From the NCBI RefSeq assembly GCF_000407565.1, contig NZ_ASWI01000004.1:1072001-1136000 (forward strand): a stretch of 64,000 nt of DNA. Reading direction: 5' to 3'. The notes under the pieces were generated by a model. The model had not been told where the DNA came from. It did not search any database and was given only the letters and a program-made list of their open reading frames with translations. Shown here one piece after another: positions 17,310 to 25,375 of this stretch. The DNA comes from Enterococcus cecorum DSM 20682 = ATCC 43198. Lineage in GTDB: Bacteria > Bacillota > Bacilli > Lactobacillales > Enterococcaceae. A program made the translations under genes and the position numbers. Position 1 is the stretch's first letter; every line of letters starts with the position of its first letter.

Positions 17310-17446
17310 AGTAGACGGTGTTCAGCAGCTAGACATTGTGAACTTCGCCCTCCTGCTTGAGAAAATCTCCTTTCATCCGATTTTCTCAGCGGTAGGTAAG
17401 CACGAAAATTTCTTCTAGGCTTTCGGAGCTGCTTCACATCCTGTAC
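17310..17446 (-). repeat. Structured intergenic element with long-range inverted arms
   Basis: The gap before tmcAL holds about 135 bp of non-coding sequence, more GC-rich than its surroundings. Outer arms GTGTTCAGCAGCT (17318-17330) and AGCTGCTTCAC (17427-17437) can pair, and an inner hairpin AGAAAATC / GATTTTCT is flanked by GAGGGCGAAG and TACCTACCGCTGAG. This resembles the short interspersed elements found in many intergenic gaps of enterococcal genomes, as I recall them; copy number cannot be tested in this window, where it occurs once. Confidence 0.45.
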
Positions 17447-17451
17447 TAATC

Positions 17452-17485
17452 AAAAAGATGATTGAACTTGCCAACCATCTTTTCT
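17452..17485 (-). terminator. Terminator of the nadD-yqeM cluster
   Basis: Minus-strand 12-bp stem AAAAGATGGTTG / CAATCATCTTTT with a 7-nt loop; the T run is the end of the right arm. It follows the methyltransferase stop codon by about 10 bp. Confidence 0.72.
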
Positions 17486-17495
17486 TTTTACTGTA

Positions 17496-18230
17496 TTATT
17501 TTTCACAGACAAAGAACCAACGTCGACTTTTTTCATTTGGTTCGCTATCGATAAAATCGGCATAGGCTTCCACTTTTGCAAAGCCGGCATTTTCTAGCAT
17601 CATTAAATATTGGTTTAATGGATAGGTTCTTTCACGGTGAATCTCGTCACGGCGCTCAAATAAGCCATCCTCATTTTGTACAAAAAACGTTAAGAAATGC
17701 TCGATACTATGTGGCACATCTACAGCATAACTATCCCATAAAAAGGCAAAATCCTCTGTTTGATAATGATAGCTATAATCTGGGAAGACTTCATCAATTT
17801 GATAAGTAGAATGCACATCGAAAATAAAGACGCCATTTTCTTCTAAGATTTGATACACGCCATCAAAGACTTGTTGGACGGCTTGTTCATCCTCCATATA
17901 ACAAATCGAATCAGAAAAACAAGTCACCGCTTCATACGTATCAATATCGGTTAAATCCAACATATCCCCTTCAACAAACTGAATATCCACATCGGCTTCT
18001 TGCGCGCGTGAACTGGCAATCATTAGCATTTCTTCAGATAAGTCTAAAGCTGTCACATCAAAACCGCTTTTGGCAAAATCTAAAGCAAGTGCCCCGGTCC
18101 CGCAAGCAAGCTCTAAAATTCTCTTGCGGTCACCTAAAAAACGCAACGAAAAATCTAACCAACGTTGATATAACGAGGTATCCATGACTTCATCATAGAC
18201 AAAGGCAAAGGTCTCATAAGCCACTATCAT
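17496..18230 (-). CDS. Class I SAM-dependent methyltransferase (YqeM-like)
   Basis: A 244-residue Rossmann-fold methyltransferase. Motif I is ILELACGTGALALDFAKSG (about residues 38-56), the acidic motif II ALDLS follows, and EGDMLDL is the adenine-binding region. It overlaps rsfS by 17 bp at the end of the yqeG-yqeH-yhbY-nadD-yqeK-rsfS cluster, the usual site of yqeM in Firmicutes. The substrate is unknown; the context hints at a link to ribosome assembly, an inference only. Confidence 0.88.
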   Translation of the reverse strand: MIVAYETFAFVYDEVMDTSLYQRWLDFSLRFLGDRKRILELACGTGALALDFAKSGFDVTALDLSEEMLMIASSRAQEADVDIQFVEGDMLDLTDIDTYEAVTCFSDSICYMEDEQAVQQVFDGVYQILEENGVFIFDVHSTYQIDEVFPDYSYHYQTEDFAFLWDSYAVDVPHSIEHFLTFFVQNEDGLFERRDEIHRERTYPLNQYLMMLENAGFAKVEAYADFIDSEPNEKSRRWFFVCEK

Positions 18231-18582
18231 TCACAACCATTTCACTTAAATCTACTAAAGGTGCGTCTGACCAAAGTTTTTCTAATTGATAAAATTCACG
18301 TTCACTTTGATTAAAGACATGGACAATGACATCGCCTAAATCAATCAAGACCCACTTACTAGCCTCTTTTCCTTCGACACGTTTGACATCCATTTGATTT
18401 TTGTAGGCTTGTTCGACCACTTCATCGACAATTGCATTGATACGACGGTCAGTGTTTCCCGAACAAATGACAAAATAATCGGCTAATAAGGAAACTTCGC
18501 GGACATCTAAAGCAACGATATCTTGTGCGTGTTTGTCATCTACTGCTTTTACAGCTACTTCTAAAATTTGTTTGCTATCTAT
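18214..18582 (-). CDS. rsfS: Ribosome silencing factor RsfS with an AUA start codon
   Basis: RsfS binds ribosomal protein uL14 and blocks subunit joining when nutrients are scarce. The protein (122 residues) has DIVALDVREVSLLADYFVIC, SGNTDRRINAI, EGKEASKWVLIDLGDVIVHVF and REFYQLEKLWSDAP. The reading frame is intact, yet it contains no ATG, GTG or TTG before codon 55. At the position of the homologous start methionine is ATA (18580-18582), followed by GATAGCAAA. A perfect AGGAGG stands 8 nt upstream, overlapping the yqeK stop. So translation appears to begin at AUA, or the start has been lost by a G-to-A change. A gene caller would truncate it to a GTG at 18420. Confidence 0.88.
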   Translation of the reverse strand: MDSKQILEVAVKAVDDKHAQDIVALDVREVSLLADYFVICSGNTDRRINAIVDEVVEQAYKNQMDVKRVEGKEASKWVLIDLGDVIVHVFNQSEREFYQLEKLWSDAPLVDLSEMVVNDSGL

Positions 18583-18594
18583 AGTAATCTCCTC

Positions 18595-19185
18595 CTAATG
18601 TTTGGCTACATAATAGTTATACGTTTCTATCGTTTTTGGATGAATCGCTTGCCCTTTTGAAATCAAGAATTGTAAAGTATGTGTTAATTCATAGCGCACG
18701 GCTGCATCCAAATCCGAAATGGCTAATTCGCGAGCTTCTTCAACTCCTGGAAATTGGCGATTTTTTTCCACATAATCCGCTACAAATATGACTTTATCTA
18801 AAAGACTCATTTCTCGTGAACCGGTCGTATGCACACGAATAGCTTGTAGAATTTCTTCATCTTCTACACCTAATTCATCGCGTACAAATTCTGCGCCAAC
18901 AACGCCATGCCAAATTGCATTATTCCATTTTAGTAAGGCTGGACTGAGCTGTTTGCGTTCAATCTCAAAGATAAAATCATCATCGCTACGTTCTTTAGCG
19001 TAATCATGACATAAAGCGGCGATACTGGCTTTATTAGGATCTGCGCCATATTTTTTTGCTAAAGCCACCGCCATCTCTTCTACACCTAGTACATGCACAA
19101 AACGCTTCTCGCTCATCTGCATCTGTACTTGTTGCATCAATTCTTCACGCATCGCCGGATTATATTTTGCTACATCAACTTTCAA
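18595..19185 (-). CDS. yqeK: YqeK family HD-domain hydrolase (Ap4A hydrolase)
   Basis: A 196-residue HD-domain protein; the metal-binding residues are in FVHVLGVEEMA, LCHDYAKER and the later IRVHTTGS. YqeK proteins hydrolyse diadenosine tetraphosphate symmetrically to ADP in Gram-positive bacteria; activity is assumed from family. It starts with TTG (AAAGGGG upstream), overlaps nadD by 11 bp, and its stop codon overlaps the rsfS Shine-Dalgarno, suggesting coupling. Confidence 0.93.
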   Translation of the reverse strand: MKVDVAKYNPAMREELMQQVQMQMSEKRFVHVLGVEEMAVALAKKYGADPNKASIAALCHDYAKERSDDDFIFEIERKQLSPALLKWNNAIWHGVVGAEFVRDELGVEDEEILQAIRVHTTGSREMSLLDKVIFVADYVEKNRQFPGVEEARELAISDLDAAVRYELTHTLQFLISKGQAIHPKTIETYNYYVAKH

Positions 19186-19816
19186 AATAAAGCCCCTTTT
19201 CTAAAATATAATTTCGCACAGCCTCAGGTACAAGATAACGAATCGAACACCCTTGTGCAATCTTTTTACGGATTAAACTAGAAGACAAATCCATCATTGG
19301 CGCATCTAACCAAATAATTGGATAAGGGGTATCAATTGTATATCCAGGCCTTTTAACACCCACAAATTGCACCATTTCGACTAATTCATCAATTTTATAC
19401 CACTTTGGTAAATATTCTACCATATCCCCGCCAATGATGAAATAATAATCCGTATCAGGATTTTGGGCAATCAATGCTTTCATGGTGTCATAAGTATAGC
19501 TTTTTCCTTTACGTTGTAACTCGGCTTGTTCGATATCAAATAAAGAATTGTCCGCGATGGCTAATTTTAGCATATTCAACCGGTGTTCAGCCTCAATCGT
19601 GTCCTTTTCATCAACATGGGGTGGTAAATATTCAGGCATCAGATAGACCTTTTCTAAATTCAAAGCCGTCCCCACTTGATCGGCAATTAATAAATGCTGA
19701 TTGTGAACCGGATTAAAATTACCGCCTAATATACCTACTTGCTTTCTTGACTGCGTCGTTTGTACTTGAATTAATGGTTCAACTTCAGTGATAAACTTTG
19801 CTTTCAAACAATTCAT
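19175..19816 (-). CDS. nadD: Nicotinate-nucleotide adenylyltransferase
   Basis: NadD makes deamido-NAD from nicotinate mononucleotide and ATP. The 213-residue product has the (H/T)xGH-type site in GILGGNFNPVHNQHL (about residues 28-42), YLMPEYLPPH, and the C-terminal SSLIRKKIAQG. The first 25 residues are a variable extension, as in other enterococcal NadD proteins; a TTG at codon 4 has better Shine-Dalgarno spacing than the first ATG, so the start may be 9 bp shorter. Part of the yqeG-yqeM cluster. Confidence 0.95.
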   Translation of the reverse strand: MNCLKAKFITEVEPLIQVQTTQSRKQVGILGGNFNPVHNQHLLIADQVGTALNLEKVYLMPEYLPPHVDEKDTIEAEHRLNMLKLAIADNSLFDIEQAELQRKGKSYTYDTMKALIAQNPDTDYYFIIGGDMVEYLPKWYKIDELVEMVQFVGVKRPGYTIDTPYPIIWLDAPMMDLSSSLIRKKIAQGCSIRYLVPEAVRNYILEKGLYFES

Positions 19817-19829
19817 CCCTCATCTAATC

Positions 19830-20138
19830 TTACAATAATTTCAATTGTTGCGTCAGGCGTTGGTATTTTTCTTTACTTGAAGCTTTGTATAACACAATGA
19901 CCCGCCCGATGACTTGTACGACTTCACTGTTTGTCGCTTGTGCAATCTCTAATGCGGCTTCATCTGCTACTTCATCGGTATTTTGTAACAATGAAACTTT
20001 GATTAATTCGCGTTTTTCTAGCGCTTCAGCAATTTGGGTATTCATCGCAACGTTTACGCCACCTTTACCAATTTGAAAAATCGGTTGTAAATGATGGGCT
20101 TGACTTCTTAAAAATCTCTTTTGTTTTCCCATTAACAT
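19830..20138 (-). CDS. yhbY: CRM-domain RNA-binding protein YhbY
   Basis: A 102-residue single CRM domain protein: LRSQAHHLQPIFQIGKGGVN contains the GxxG-type loop, and RELIKVSLLQNT and VIGRVIVLYK complete the fold. YhbY associates with pre-50S particles in other bacteria, which fits its place between the ribosome-assembly GTPase gene yqeH and nadD. The Shine-Dalgarno is weak; ATG at codon 1 or codon 3 could serve. Confidence 0.92.
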   Translation of the reverse strand: MLMGKQKRFLRSQAHHLQPIFQIGKGGVNVAMNTQIAEALEKRELIKVSLLQNTDEVADEAALEIAQATNSEVVQVIGRVIVLYKASSKEKYQRLTQQLKLL

Positions 20139-20154
20139 ATCTTTCTCACTTTCT

Positions 20155-21264
20155 TTATATTAATGCTTTACGAACAATAACGTCGACTCCCTTAGGTGCA
20201 TATCCAGCTACAATTCCTGGTTGGCGAACTGTAATCCAACCAAGCCCGGCAAAGACGACATCTGTTTTTTCTTTAATTGCAAATTCAAAGCGCACCAATT
20301 CTGGAAAATCAGCGACTTCCTCTTTTTGCGGTGGGGTTAATAAACTACCCACATGTTTTTGGTAAAATTCATCTGCTCCTTGCATTTTGGTACGATGAAT
20401 ATTTAAATCATTCGACACATAAGCGACAAATGAACCTTTCTCACCGCTCACATAGTCAAATCGTGCTAAACCGCCTAAAAAGAGCGTTTGACCTTCGTTT
20501 AGCTGATAGACTTTTGGCTTAATTTCTTTTTGTGGTGCAGTTAGTTTCAAATCTTTTTTCCCTAAGTAATGCGCCATTTGATGACGGTGGATAATCCCCG
20601 GTGTGTCAATTAAAAAATGTCCATCATCAAGCGGAATTTCAATCTTATCTAAAGTCGTTCCTGGAAAACGTGAAGTCGTAATCACATCTTTCACATTGGC
20701 AACTTTAGCGATAATTTGATTGATTAAAGTTGATTTTCCAACATTGGTTACACCTACAACATACACATCACGGTCCTCGCGGTATGCTTCTATTTTTTCT
20801 AGTACTTCATCCATTTCATGAGCTTTTTTGGCACTTGTGAGTAAGATATCTATCGGACGCAAACCTAATTCATGGGCACGTTCTCGCATCCATTGGGTTA
20901 ATTTCCCACGTTTTAATGATTTTGGCAAGACGTCCACTTTATTGCCAATCATTAATACTGGATTTTTACCAACAAAACGATGCAAACCAGGGATAATCGA
21001 ACCATTAAAATCAAAAATATCCACGACATTGACAATTAAGGCGTCATGCTCCCCAATTTCATTTAATAAGCGCAAAAAATCGTCATCAGTTAGGGAGACA
21101 TCTTGAATTTCGTTATAATGACGCAATCTAAAACAACGCTGACAATAGACTTCATCATTAGCAATTCCTTTTTCTAGCGCGGACTTAGGTGTATATCCTA
21201 ACTCGCTGGGATTTTCTGTTTGGATTTGTGCGCCACAACCAATACAATGTAAGGCTTCACTCAT
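20155..21264 (-). CDS. yqeH: Ribosome biogenesis GTPase YqeH
   Basis: YqeH is a circularly permuted GTPase needed for 30S assembly. The 369-residue protein begins with a zinc finger (CIGCG and CQRCFRLRH), then has the permuted order G4 NKVD, G5 TSAKK, G1 GVTNVGKS and G3 DTPG, and a C-terminal domain. Start is ATG at 21262-21264 with AAAGGAG 9 nt upstream, overlapping the yqeG stop by 8 bp; the TTG two codons upstream is too near the Shine-Dalgarno. Confidence 0.96.
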   Translation of the reverse strand: MSEALHCIGCGAQIQTENPSELGYTPKSALEKGIANDEVYCQRCFRLRHYNEIQDVSLTDDDFLRLLNEIGEHDALIVNVVDIFDFNGSIIPGLHRFVGKNPVLMIGNKVDVLPKSLKRGKLTQWMRERAHELGLRPIDILLTSAKKAHEMDEVLEKIEAYREDRDVYVVGVTNVGKSTLINQIIAKVANVKDVITTSRFPGTTLDKIEIPLDDGHFLIDTPGIIHRHQMAHYLGKKDLKLTAPQKEIKPKVYQLNEGQTLFLGGLARFDYVSGEKGSFVAYVSNDLNIHRTKMQGADEFYQKHVGSLLTPPQKEEVADFPELVRFEFAIKEKTDVVFAGLGWITVRQPGIVAGYAPKGVDVIVRKALI

Positions 21265-21790
21265 TTTCAATTACTCCTTTCCAAATCATATCTTGATGTT
21301 TTTTCAACAAATGATTCATCACTACTTTTTCACGCATCCGATTGATTCTCGTATTCCAAGCATCAGTTTTGACAATCGGTTTTACCAAAACGCTACGTAC
21401 GTTGGCCGCATGAGAAGCACGTATATCAGTCATTAATTGATCGCCTACCATAATGACTTGTTCAGGCTGTAAGTTTAACTGTTTCATTGCTCGACGAATC
21501 CCTAAGCCAAATGGTTTCATCGCTCTTGAAATAAAATCAAGGCCAAATGGTTTTACTGCCCGTGCGACTCGGCTAGCTTTATTGTTAGAAACAACAACCA
21601 CCGGAATATTCGCTTCTTTCATTTCTTCTAACCATGCACGTAATTCAGGTGTACCATCCGGATTATTCCAAGCAATCAATGTATTATCTAAATCCGTCAA
21701 AACAGCCTTTATCCCTAATTTTTTCAATTGTTCAGGGGTAATTTGATAAATCGACGACACCATCCAAGTCGGTTTATATTTTAAAAACAT
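21257..21790 (-). CDS. yqeG: YqeG family HAD phosphatase
   Basis: A 177-residue HAD-superfamily phosphatase of subfamily IIIA. Motif I is LTDLDNTLIAW (nucleophile and acid/base Asp), motif II VVVSNN, motif III region KPFGLGIRRA and motif IV VMVGDQLMTDI. First gene of the yqeG-yqeH-yhbY-nadD-yqeK-rsfS-yqeM cluster. A TATAAT box at 21852-21857 and a leader hairpin (21806-21839) precede it. The substrate is unknown. Confidence 0.93.
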   Translation of the reverse strand: MFLKYKPTWMVSSIYQITPEQLKKLGIKAVLTDLDNTLIAWNNPDGTPELRAWLEEMKEANIPVVVVSNNKASRVARAVKPFGLDFISRAMKPFGLGIRRAMKQLNLQPEQVIMVGDQLMTDIRASHAANVRSVLVKPIVKTDAWNTRINRMREKVVMNHLLKKHQDMIWKGVIENE

Positions 21791-21805
21791 AAATACTCCT
21801 ATCTA

Positions 21806-21839
21806 CAAAAATTTAGGAGCATCTCATGCGGACACTCCT
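21806..21839 (-). promoter_or_regulatory. Terminator-like leader hairpin upstream of yqeG
   Basis: On the minus strand, about 6 nt after the predicted start site (-10 TATAAT at 21852-21857), a 9-bp stem AGGAGTGTC / GATGCTCCT with a 7-nt loop is followed by AAATTTTTG. It precedes the yqeG Shine-Dalgarno and could attenuate the whole cluster. Regulation is inferred. Confidence 0.45.
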
Positions 21840-21967
21840 TGCTAAATAAAAATTATACACTATTTACTTGTGAATTACTAGCAAAAAAGGATGAGCAGCC
21901 AGTGATACGTATAAAATGATGTATGGGAAAAAAAGCAAATAGTTTTCCACCTTGGTAAACATAATAA

Positions 21968-22135
21968 TTACTTTGGCTCTTCACGAGATGTATTCTTAAT
22001 CGTTTCTCTCATCATCTCTATAACCTTATTTACAGCATACCCTTAACTGCCGTGTTGCCTATCTTTTTCCACCATAAGCAATTTTTCCGATAATTGTATC
22101 ATTTTTTCTTTTCTGTTGTGGCTTTCTATCTGCAT
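21968..22135 (-). pseudogene. Small antitoxin-like protein gene broken by a stop codon
   Basis: A frame starting at ATG 22133-22135 (GGGAGGT upstream) encodes MQIESHNRKEKMIQLSEKLL and ends RQHGS at a TAA (22043-22045), then continues in frame with GYAVNKVIEMMRETIKN to a stop at 21968. The intact protein would be about 55 residues, acidic-basic and helical, like small antitoxin-type proteins (…GYTVEEVSxMM…) I have seen in Firmicutes; the family name is uncertain. No partner gene is nearby. Confidence 0.4.
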
Positions 22136-22320
22136 AATAACGATACCTCCCATTTGATTAACTTACTTTATCAATATTATCCTCATTGTTTATTCTCTAG
22201 TCAATTTTATTATCCATGAATACATTCTTAAAATCAAAAAAACAAAAAATCCGATAACTTTTAAGCTAAGTACCTATCTTTACTGACCACACTGCTTGAC
22301 AAAGAGACACGTTACCAAAA

Positions 22321-22503
22321 AGAGGCTGACCCAAAAGTATTTTAGCAAGATAATTAAAAAAAGAAATCCTTTTGATGAAATAAATAATTAATAAAAGACA
22401 AAGAAAATCCGAATGTTCAACTTGATTACTCATGAAGTCAACAATGAACGTTCGGATTATTTATATACTCATTTTTTATTAGAGACTAATGGGTCAGCCC
22501 CTT
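22321..22503. repeat. Nested palindromic intergenic element
   Basis: Outer arms GGCTGACCC (22324-22332) and GGGTCAGCC (22491-22499) bracket an inner hairpin TCCGAATGTTCA (22408-22419) / TGAACGTTCGGA (22445-22456, one mismatch). The element ends 8 bp from the amidase stop codon and could act as a terminator in both directions or be a small non-autonomous repeat. No coding frame of note lies inside. The rest of the gap 21840-22320 is AT-rich and holds only the broken small gene. Confidence 0.5.
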
Positions 22504-22510
22504 TCGCACA

Positions 22511-23953
22511 TTATTCAATCGTAAATAATTTTGCCTGTTCCAATAAAGCCCCCACCATCAACAGAAGATCTTCACGTCCTTTAGAAGCCATAAATTGAAC
22601 ACCTACTGGCAAATCATTCACTCGACCTGTTGGCAAACTGATTGCAGGTTGTCCAGTTAAATTAGCTAATTGCGTATATGGCGTAATAGAAAGGCTTTTA
22701 GCAAACATATCATAGACTAGTTTTTCTTTTTCTTTCGGGGATAATTCATGTGCAAATCGTAATTTTTCCCCAATCTTAGGAGAATAAAATTCAGTATCGA
22801 CACTCGGAGCTACTTGCGCTGTACTAGGAGTTAAGAATAAATCATACTCTTTAAATAGGCTTTCTGTTTTCACTGCTATTTCATCCCAATATTGCAGACT
22901 TAATACATAATCGCTCGCTTTTAAATCAAGCCCGAATTGATACATCGCCCAGGTCATCTCTTCCATATCTTGATTCGTTAATGGTCGCTTTAATTTTGCC
23001 TGCATTTCTTGAAACATCGCTGCCGTATCTGCTGCATTCATTCGATAATATTGCTGCATCAAGGTGACCATATTCGCTGGATAAGGAACTTCCTCTACAT
23101 CAAAGCCCTCTTTTTGCAAGAAGTCAACTATTTTAAGCGTCTCAGCTCGTATACGATAATCTAAATCACTTACTTTATTATTCAAACAATAAGCAATACG
23201 AAGAGGATAACGAACCGCCTTTTCATAATGCATCCATTCACGTTTTGGTGCTTGATAGGGTGCTTCTGGTTGACTCGTTCGCAAATTATAAAATACATTC
23301 TCTGTATCACGAATAGATTTCGTTAAGGCAAATGCTATCGAAGCACCTTGCCATGAACGCCAATTTCCTGGCCCCACTGGCATACTTCCACGGGTCGGTT
23401 TTAAACCAATCAAGCTACAAAAACTTGCTGGAATACGAATGGATCCGCCGCCATCACTTGCTGTGGCTATCGGTAAAATCCCACTTGCCACTAATGCTGC
23501 AGCCCCACCACTGGACCCGCCAGCAAATCGTGTCGTATCAAAAGGATTTAAGCAATTCCCGTAAAGTTTAGAATCCGTAATATTTTTAAACCCATATTCT
23601 GGTACATTGCTTTGACCAATTGGAACAAAGCCTAAATTTTCAATTCCTTGTACAAAATAATCAGTCACTTTCGCTTTATTTTCAGCTAAGAGTAACGATC
23701 CCGAAGTACTTGGCCAACCTTTTTTCGATTGCCCCAAAGCCTTTAAAGCAATAGGTAATCCTGCAAAAACAGTTCTACTCAATTTATCCTGATTTTTTCG
23801 ATAATTTTTTTTTGCTCCAGATAAATCAAGATAGGTCCAAGCGTTTAGTTTTGGCTGTAATTGATTGGATTTCGTTTCAATATCTGTAAGCAATTCCTCA
23901 AAACTAAGCTTTTGCGCACGTAATAATTCGGCCATCGCTGTAGCATCTTGCAT
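22511..23953 (-). CDS. Amidase signature family hydrolase
   Basis: A 480-residue amidase with the Ser-cisSer-Lys triad: Lys in PIALKAL (about residue 72), the glycine/serine-rich signature GGSSGGAAALVASG and the nucleophile region DGGGSIRIPASFCSLIGLKP. Close to GatA-like and peptide amidases, but the gatCB partners are absent, so it is a stand-alone amidase of unknown substrate. Start is ATG at 23951-23953 with AGGTGAT upstream. The start lies beside the thioesterase stop, so the two genes form an operon. Confidence 0.88.
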   Translation of the reverse strand: MQDATAMAELLRAQKLSFEELLTDIETKSNQLQPKLNAWTYLDLSGAKKNYRKNQDKLSRTVFAGLPIALKALGQSKKGWPSTSGSLLLAENKAKVTDYFVQGIENLGFVPIGQSNVPEYGFKNITDSKLYGNCLNPFDTTRFAGGSSGGAAALVASGILPIATASDGGGSIRIPASFCSLIGLKPTRGSMPVGPGNWRSWQGASIAFALTKSIRDTENVFYNLRTSQPEAPYQAPKREWMHYEKAVRYPLRIAYCLNNKVSDLDYRIRAETLKIVDFLQKEGFDVEEVPYPANMVTLMQQYYRMNAADTAAMFQEMQAKLKRPLTNQDMEEMTWAMYQFGLDLKASDYVLSLQYWDEIAVKTESLFKEYDLFLTPSTAQVAPSVDTEFYSPKIGEKLRFAHELSPKEKEKLVYDMFAKSLSITPYTQLANLTGQPAISLPTGRVNDLPVGVQFMASKGREDLLLMVGALLEQAKLFTIE

Positions 23954-23962
23954 AAAAATCAC

Positions 23963-24484
23963 CTACCATGGAATTTCTGTTGATAACTTAGCCGCAAAAT
24001 CTTTATATTGATTTCGTTCGGCTAATCTTGCTTGCCTGCGCTTTTCATAACCCGCACAAACCATTTTTTCTTCTTCCGTTTCTGGAATAACAGCTGGCAC
24101 CTGGAATTCTTTTTCTCCATTCATAAAAGATGGCACTGCGACAAAAGTAGTAAAACAAGTGGCAGCTAAATAACGTTCACCAGTAACTAAATCTTCGCCC
24201 ACAACTTTTACAAAGACTTCCATTGATTTATGATGCGCACCACTAACAAAGGTTTCAATACATGCAGAATGATTTGCATGTAAGGGCTTTAGAAAATTTA
24301 AAGAATCAATTGACGCCGTGACCGCACCACGCCTACAATGTCTTGAAATAGAAATCGACGAAGCATCATCAATCCACGCTGTTAATTTACCGCCATATAA
24401 AAAGCCAAATGGATTAAGGTCAAAAGGAAAAATGCGATGGGTTTGAATCACCTTAGACTCTCGACAAAATTTACGCTCTCCCAT
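23963..24484 (-). CDS. Acyl-CoA thioesterase, hotdog fold
   Basis: A 173-residue hotdog thioesterase of the YkhA/BFIT type: residues 15-55 contain the hotdog helix segment NPFGFLYGGKLTAWIDDASS, with the conserved Gly-Gly and Asp, and DSLNFLKPLHANHS follows. It hydrolyses acyl-CoA; the chain length is unknown. ATG at 24482-24484 is preceded by GGTGAG. A palindrome over its -10 box suggests repression. Operon with the downstream amidase. Confidence 0.88.
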   Translation of the reverse strand: MGERKFCRESKVIQTHRIFPFDLNPFGFLYGGKLTAWIDDASSISISRHCRRGAVTASIDSLNFLKPLHANHSACIETFVSGAHHKSMEVFVKVVGEDLVTGERYLAATCFTTFVAVPSFMNGEKEFQVPAVIPETEEEKMVCAGYEKRRQARLAERNQYKDFAAKLSTEIPW

Positions 24485-24508
24485 AAAACTCACCAAACTC
24501 TCTATAAA

Positions 24509-24533
24509 ATAATCATTGTCACAAATGATTATA
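24509..24533 (-). promoter_or_regulatory. Operator palindrome over the thioesterase -10 box
   Basis: Perfect 9-bp arms ATAATCATT (24509-24517) and AATGATTAT (24524-24532), 6-nt gap. The right arm overlaps the minus-strand -10 TATAAT (24528-24533). It is the geometry of a repressor site for the thioesterase-amidase pair. The regulator is not identifiable; it does not fit a canonical Fur, PerR or FabT box. Confidence 0.5.
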
Positions 24534-24576
24534 CAAAAAATTAAACAAAAAGTATAATATCCAAGCCTGATTTTAG

Positions 24577-24620
24577 CAAAAAAAGAACCTTAAGCCCTAA
24601 AAATATTGCTTAAGATTCTT
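24577..24620 (-). terminator. Terminator of the glutamine-type ABC transporter operon
   Basis: Minus-strand 13-bp stem AAGAATCTTAAGC / GCTTAAGGTTCTT with a 12-nt loop and seven T residues, 10 bp after the ATPase stop codon. Confidence 0.87.
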
Positions 24621-24630
24621 AAACTATAAT

Positions 24631-25362
24631 CTATAAAACTTTACTTAAAAAATCTTTGGTACGATTATGCTGTGGATTGCCAAAAACTTCTTCTGGCGTC
24701 CCTTCTTCAACAATGTATCCACCATCCATAAAGACGATTTTATCTCCGACTTCTTTGGCAAATCCCATTTCATGCGTTACGATTACCATGGTCATCCCTT
24801 CTTTAGCAAGTCGTTGCATGACGCCAAGTACTTCCCCTACCATCTCAGGATCTAGGGCTGAAGTTGGTTCATCAAACAGCATCACATCTGGTTTCATTGC
24901 CAAGGCTCTGGCAATCGCAATTCTTTGTTGTTGCCCACCAGATAATGACTGCGGATAGGCATTGGCTTTGTCCGGCAGCCCCACTGTTTGCAATAACTCT
25001 TTGGCATAAGTTTCAGCCGCTTGTTTATTTTCTTTTTTGACCTTTACTGGTGACAAGGTAATATTGTCTAATACGGACATATTAGGGAATAGATTAAAGT
25101 TTTGGAAAACCATCCCCATTTTTTCACGCATCTTAAAGATATCATTTTTTGGATTGGTAATATCTTGGCCTTCAAATAATATTTGTCCAGAAGTTGGTGT
25201 TTCAAGCAAATTCATACAACGTAAAAAGGTACTCTTACCTGAACCAGACGGACCAATAATGACGACCACTTCACCTTGTTTGATCTCATAATTAATATCT
25301 TTTAAAACTTCATTATCGCCAAATTTTTTACTTAAATGTTCAACTTTTATAATTGTTTCCAT
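24631..25362 (-). CDS. glnQ: Polar amino acid ABC transporter ATP-binding protein (GlnQ-like)
   Basis: A 243-residue ABC ATPase: Walker A GPSGSGKS (about 35-42), Q-loop [14 protein letters not shown], signature [15 protein letters not shown], Walker [13 protein letters not shown] and the H-loop VTHEMGFA. It powers uptake of a polar amino acid with the permease (25376-26065) and lipoprotein (26081-26899), 13 and 28 bp apart. Glutamine is the usual substrate for this branch but glutamate or other polar amino acids are possible. Confidence 0.93.
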   Translation of the reverse strand: METIIKVEHLSKKFGDNEVLKDINYEIKQGEVVVIIGPSGSGKSTFLRCMNLLETPTSGQILFEGQDITNPKNDIFKMREKMGMVFQNFNLFPNMSVLDNITLSPVKVKKENKQAAETYAKELLQTVGLPDKANAYPQSLSGGQQQRIAIARALAMKPDVMLFDEPTSALDPEMVGEVLGVMQRLAKEGMTMVIVTHEMGFAKEVGDKIVFMDGGYIVEEGTPEEVFGNPQHNRTKDFLSKVL

Positions 25363-25375
25363 CTGAAATCCCCCT

